DNA of 15,260 bases from an uncultured Burkholderiales bacterium. GTDB taxonomy: Bacteria > Pseudomonadota > Gammaproteobacteria > Burkholderiales > Thiobacillaceae. The notes beneath the pieces were generated by a model. It ran no database searches, had not been told where the DNA came from, and saw nothing but the letters and a program-made list of their open reading frames with translations. Made by a program: the position numbers and the translations under genes. Shown in pieces: positions 12,757 to 15,260 of this stretch (positions are counted from its first letter, which is position 1; every line of letters begins with the position of its first letter). The stretch lies in the NCBI GenBank assembly GCA_937925755.1, contig CALAMX010000192.1, positions 1 to 15,260 of the forward strand. The letters are read 5' to 3'.

Positions 12757-13775
12757 GATCCCCTCCTGCCACCACGTGTCTGGCCGAACACCCTGGGCTG
12801 GGTGTAGGCGTCGATGAAGGGCACGGCCATGTTCATCAGCAGGACCGAGAAGGCCACACCGTCGGGATAATTGCCGTAGCTGCGGATGAGCACGGTGATG
12901 AAGCCGGCGAGCCCGGCGTAGATCAGCTTGCCGCGCGGTGTGCCGCTGGCAGAGACTGGATCGGTGAGGATGAAGAAGGCCCCCAACATGGTGCTGCCGG
13001 TCACCAGATGGAAGAGGGGATCGGCATGCCGGGCGGGATCGAGCAGATAGAGCACGCCCGCCGTGGCCACTATGCCAGCCAGGAATGCGACAGGGATGTG
13101 CCAGGTGATGACCCGCGTGGCGAGCAAGAGCAGCCCCCCCAACAGGTAGGTGACGACCAGGGCCTCTTTGCCGATGACCTGGAAACTCGCTCGCACAACC
13201 TCCGCAGCCTCGCCTCCCGCCCGCACGTGTGCGCGCAGGGTGTCCATGGGCGTGGCCGTGGTGTAGGCATCCGGGCTTATCGCCCCCTGACCGGCAAAGA
13301 CCAGGTCGATGGCCTCCTGCAGTGTGGGGGCGTGGCTCGCCACGCTCACCGGGGCAGGCCATAGATTCATGTACATCGGGAAGCTGACGATCAAGGCGGC
13401 ATAGCCGACCATGGCCGGGTTGAACAGGTTCTGGCCGAGGCCACCGTAGAGGTGCTTGGCGACCAGCACGGCGAAGAGCATGCCGACTGCGTAGATCCAC
13501 CAGGGCAGCATGGTCGGCAACGAGAGAGCCAGCAGCCAGGCGGTGACCAGCACCGAGCCGTCGCTCAGGAAGGGCTTGAGCGGCTGGTTGCGCATGGCCA
13601 GCGCCAGGGTTTCGAAGAAGTAGGCGAAGGCAGTGCAGACGAGCAGGCTCACCCAGATACCGGGCCCGAACACCCAGGCATACACCACGATACCCGGTAC
13701 CAGGGCCGCCAGAACCTTGAGCATGACCCCACGCACGCTGTTGCGCTGCAGGGCGATATGCGGCGAGCTTGCCAT
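12753..13775 (-). CDS. rnfD: Rnf/Rsx electron transport complex subunit D (covalent flavoprotein, membrane)
   Basis: RnfD is the large NqrB-like membrane subunit with covalent FMN and riboflavin, thought to take part in ion translocation. The 340-residue product starts with a short cytoplasmic leader (SSPHIALQRNSVRGVMLKV) and has about nine to ten hydrophobic segments. The conserved GGLGQNLFNPAMVGYA is present. The flavinylation segment reads DAYTTATPM, with Thr175 as FMN attachment residue; the Gly usual before Ala-Thr is replaced by Thr. HLVTGSTMLGAFFILTDPVSA and SYGNYPDGVAFSVLLMN near the end are typical. The ATG at 13775 has no good Shine-Dalgarno and follows rnfC by 30 bp. The last 4 bp overlap rnfG. 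Confidence 0.95.
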   Translation of the reverse strand: MASSPHIALQRNSVRGVMLKVLAALVPGIVVYAWVFGPGIWVSLLVCTAFAYFFETLALAMRNQPLKPFLSDGSVLVTAWLLALSLPTMLPWWIYAVGMLFAVLVAKHLYGGLGQNLFNPAMVGYAALIVSFPMYMNLWPAPVSVASHAPTLQEAIDLVFAGQGAISPDAYTTATPMDTLRAHVRAGGEAAEVVRASFQVIGKEALVVTYLLGGLLLLATRVITWHIPVAFLAGIVATAGVLYLLDPARHADPLFHLVTGSTMLGAFFILTDPVSASGTPRGKLIYAGLAGFITVLIRSYGNYPDGVAFSVLLMNMAVPFIDAYTQPRVFGQTRGGRRGS

Positions 13776-13805
13776 GGTGTGGGGTAGGCGACTCAGGTTG
13801 AGAGA

Positions 13806-15260
13806 TCAGGGGTTTCGCGTGGGCTGTGCCGAGGCCGCCACCTCGGATTGGACAGAATTGGCTTTACGGCGCGCCTCGATTGCGGCGATCTCACGCTGGA
13901 TATCGGCCGGCAGATTGTCCACGTTTTTCGGTTGCACCGCTTCCTTCGCCTTTTTCGCCTTTTCGATGGCGGCCGCCAGGATGGCCTTTTTGCGTGCCGC
14001 CTCCAGGTCATCGCCAGCGACCGCCCCCGACTCGAGTCGCTCGGCCGCCTTCTTGGCCAAACGCTCGGCCTTCTCCTGTTTCTCGCGTTCGAGCCGAAAA
14101 GTGCGGAACTCGTGCCGCGCGCGCGCCTGGTCGGCGGCCTGTTTTTCTTGCTCACGTGCCCAGATCTCGCTCTTGGCGTAGCGATAAAAATCGACCAGGG
14201 GGATGTGGCTCGGGCAGACATAGCTGCAGCAGCCGCATTCGATGCAGTCGAATAGGTTATAGGACTGGGTCTTACCGAAATCGCGATGGTGCGCGTACCA
14301 GTACAGCTCAAAGGGCTGCAGCCCGACCGGACAGGCGCGTGCGCAGGCACCGCAGCGGATGCAGGGCATGGGCGACGGCGGCTCCGGGAAGAGCTCGGCG
14401 TTCTTCACCAGGACGCAGTTGACCGCCTTGGTCACCGGTGCGGCCGTGTCGTGCAGCTCGAAACCCATCATCGGCCCACCGATCACTCGTCCGGTGGCTT
14501 GGGGCAGTTCTCCTCCGGCCGCCGCGAGCAGGTCTGCCACCGGCGTGCCCAGACGGACCTCGAAGTTACCGGGTGTGGCGACGTGCCCGGTGACGGTGAC
14601 GATGCGGCTCAAAAGCGGTTCGCCGAAGGTCACTGCACGATACAGGCTGTAGGCGGTGCCCACGTTGAACATCTGCACCCCCACGTCGGTCGTGAGCCCG
14701 CGCGAAGGGGTCACCCGCCCGGTCAGGGTATAGGTGAGTTGCTTGCCGCCACCGGCTGGATAAACCGTCGGCACTGCCACCACCTCGATGTCACTGCCGG
14801 CGGCCGCCGCCGTCATGCAGGCGATGGCTTCCGGCTTGTTGTCCTCGATGCCGACGAGCACCTGTTCCGCCCCCAACATGTGGCGCATGATGGCTGCACC
14901 GATCAGGATCTCGCTGGCACGCTCGCGCATGAGCCGGTCGTCGCAGGTGATCCAGGGCTCGCACTCGGCACCGTTGAGGATCAGGATGGGGACTTGCCGC
15001 CGCGCGCCGGGGTTGAGCTTGATGAAGCTGGGGAAGACGGCACCGCCCAGGCCCGCCAACCCCATCTCGCGCAGGCGGTTGCGCAGGGCGCTCGCATCCA
15101 TGCGGTGCCAGTCGAGTGGCGCCATGTCGATGGCACGGTCCTCGCCGTCTGCCTCGATCACCACGCACAGGTCCTTCAGTCCCGAAGGATGCGGCACCGG
15201 CCTAGGCTCCACGGCGATGACCCGACCCGAGGTGGGGGCATGCACCCCGACCGAGACGTA
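13806..15260 (-). CDS. rnfC: Rnf/Rsx electron transport complex subunit C, 5' end outside the window
   Basis: RnfC is the peripheral subunit that binds NADH and FMN and carries two [4Fe-4S] clusters, related to Nqo1/NuoF. The frame is open to the window edge (484 residues seen), and VHAPTSGRVI near the edge is an internal RnfC motif, so the GTG at 15245 is not the true start. The Gly-rich GLGGAVFPSFIKLNPG and the segment ILNGAECEPWITCDDRLM are nucleotide/flavin-site signatures. Cluster motifs are CIRCGACARACP (14363-14331) and CIECGCCSYVCP (14246-14214). After these comes a long Lys/Glu/Ala-rich, probably coiled-coil tail of about 115 residues, common in proteobacterial RnfC but variable. rnfB and rnfA presumably lie further upstream, outside the window. 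Confidence 0.96.
   Translation of the reverse strand, partial: YVSVGVHAPTSGRVIAVEPRPVPHPSGLKDLCVVIEADGEDRAIDMAPLDWHRMDASALRNRLREMGLAGLGGAVFPSFIKLNPGARRQVPILILNGAECEPWITCDDRLMRERASEILIGAAIMRHMLGAEQVLVGIEDNKPEAIACMTAAAAGSDIEVVAVPTVYPAGGGKQLTYTLTGRVTPSRGLTTDVGVQMFNVGTAYSLYRAVTFGEPLLSRIVTVTGHVATPGNFEVRLGTPVADLLAAAGGELPQATGRVIGGPMMGFELHDTAAPVTKAVNCVLVKNAELFPEPPSPMPCIRCGACARACPVGLQPFELYWYAHHRDFGKTQSYNLFDCIECGCCSYVCPSHIPLVDFYRYAKSEIWAREQEKQAADQARARHEFRTFRLEREKQEKAERLAKKAAERLESGAVAGDDLEAARKKAILAAAIEKAKKAKEAVQPKNVDNLPADIQREIAAIEARRKANSVQSEVAASAQPTRNP

Noticed and set aside
12757..13500. Long upstream extension of the rnfG frame
   Set aside because: It is out-of-frame reading of rnfD; the rnfG start at 12756 has a strong ribosome site and the standard N-terminus.
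13806..14160. Lys/Ala/Glu-rich tail of RnfC as a fused foreign domain
   Set aside because: Charged, variable tails of this kind are usual in proteobacterial RnfC, so no fusion is claimed.
1..15260. Search by eye for CRISPR repeats, tRNA genes, phage or transposase genes
   Set aside because: No regularly spaced direct repeats, cloverleaf signatures or mobile-element protein motifs were found; only the hairpin element at 5625-5785 qualifies.

Overview
The window is about 15.3 kb of GC-rich, densely packed chromosomal DNA. Gene order and protein families point to a beta- or gammaproteobacterium. Supporting features are queG divergent to tsaE-amiB, an rnf (rsx) CDGE block followed by nth, a DUF1841 gene, a PatZ-like acyltransferase and a NarX/NarL-type two-component pair. 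I cannot place it to genus. I see no tRNA, rRNA, CRISPR array, transposase or phage gene. The only sign of mobility is one short hairpin MITE-like element.

Left part, 1-2227: a truncated queG (minus) is head-to-head with tsaE (plus), and the two start regions share 9 bp. tsaE overlaps amiB. nnrD is not between queG and tsaE, and mutL does not follow amiB, unlike E. coli. Centre-left, 2348-4637 (plus): a soluble GAF-domain histidine kinase is coupled by an ATGA overlap to a NarL-type response regulator. A small predicted lipoprotein with a Wzz/GumC-like coiled-coil motif follows. These three read as one operon, and the lipoprotein's 3' end overlaps the end of the convergent deacetylase gene.

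Centre, 4615-8502: a class II HDAC-like deacetylase gene (minus) and a large acyl-CoA synthetase/GNAT fusion gene (plus, Pat/PatZ family) are divergent. Together they look like an eraser and writer of protein lysine acylation. A 161-bp hairpin element with inverted ends and CTAG at both borders sits between them. It leaves a good sigma70-like promoter for the deacetylase intact but takes up nearly all the upstream space of the acyltransferase.

Right part, 8535-15260 (all minus): read in transcription order, rnfC (cut by the window edge), rnfD, rnfG, rnfE, nth, a FIST-domain gene and a DUF1841 gene form a tight train with several ATGA overlaps. After a 114-bp gap comes a PduO-type cob(I)alamin adenosyltransferase gene convergent with the acyltransferase. 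Rnf is a membrane ferredoxin:NAD+ oxidoreductase, or a SoxR-reducing complex. nth downstream of rnfE is the arrangement known from enterobacteria; the FIST and DUF1841 genes add two proteins of unclear role to that transcript.

The strongest items for a second look are the writer/eraser pair with the MITE in its control region, the retained phospho-histidine motif in the Pat-like fusion, the cysteine-bearing GAF domain of the kinase, and the Wzz-like lipoprotein tied to the two-component system.
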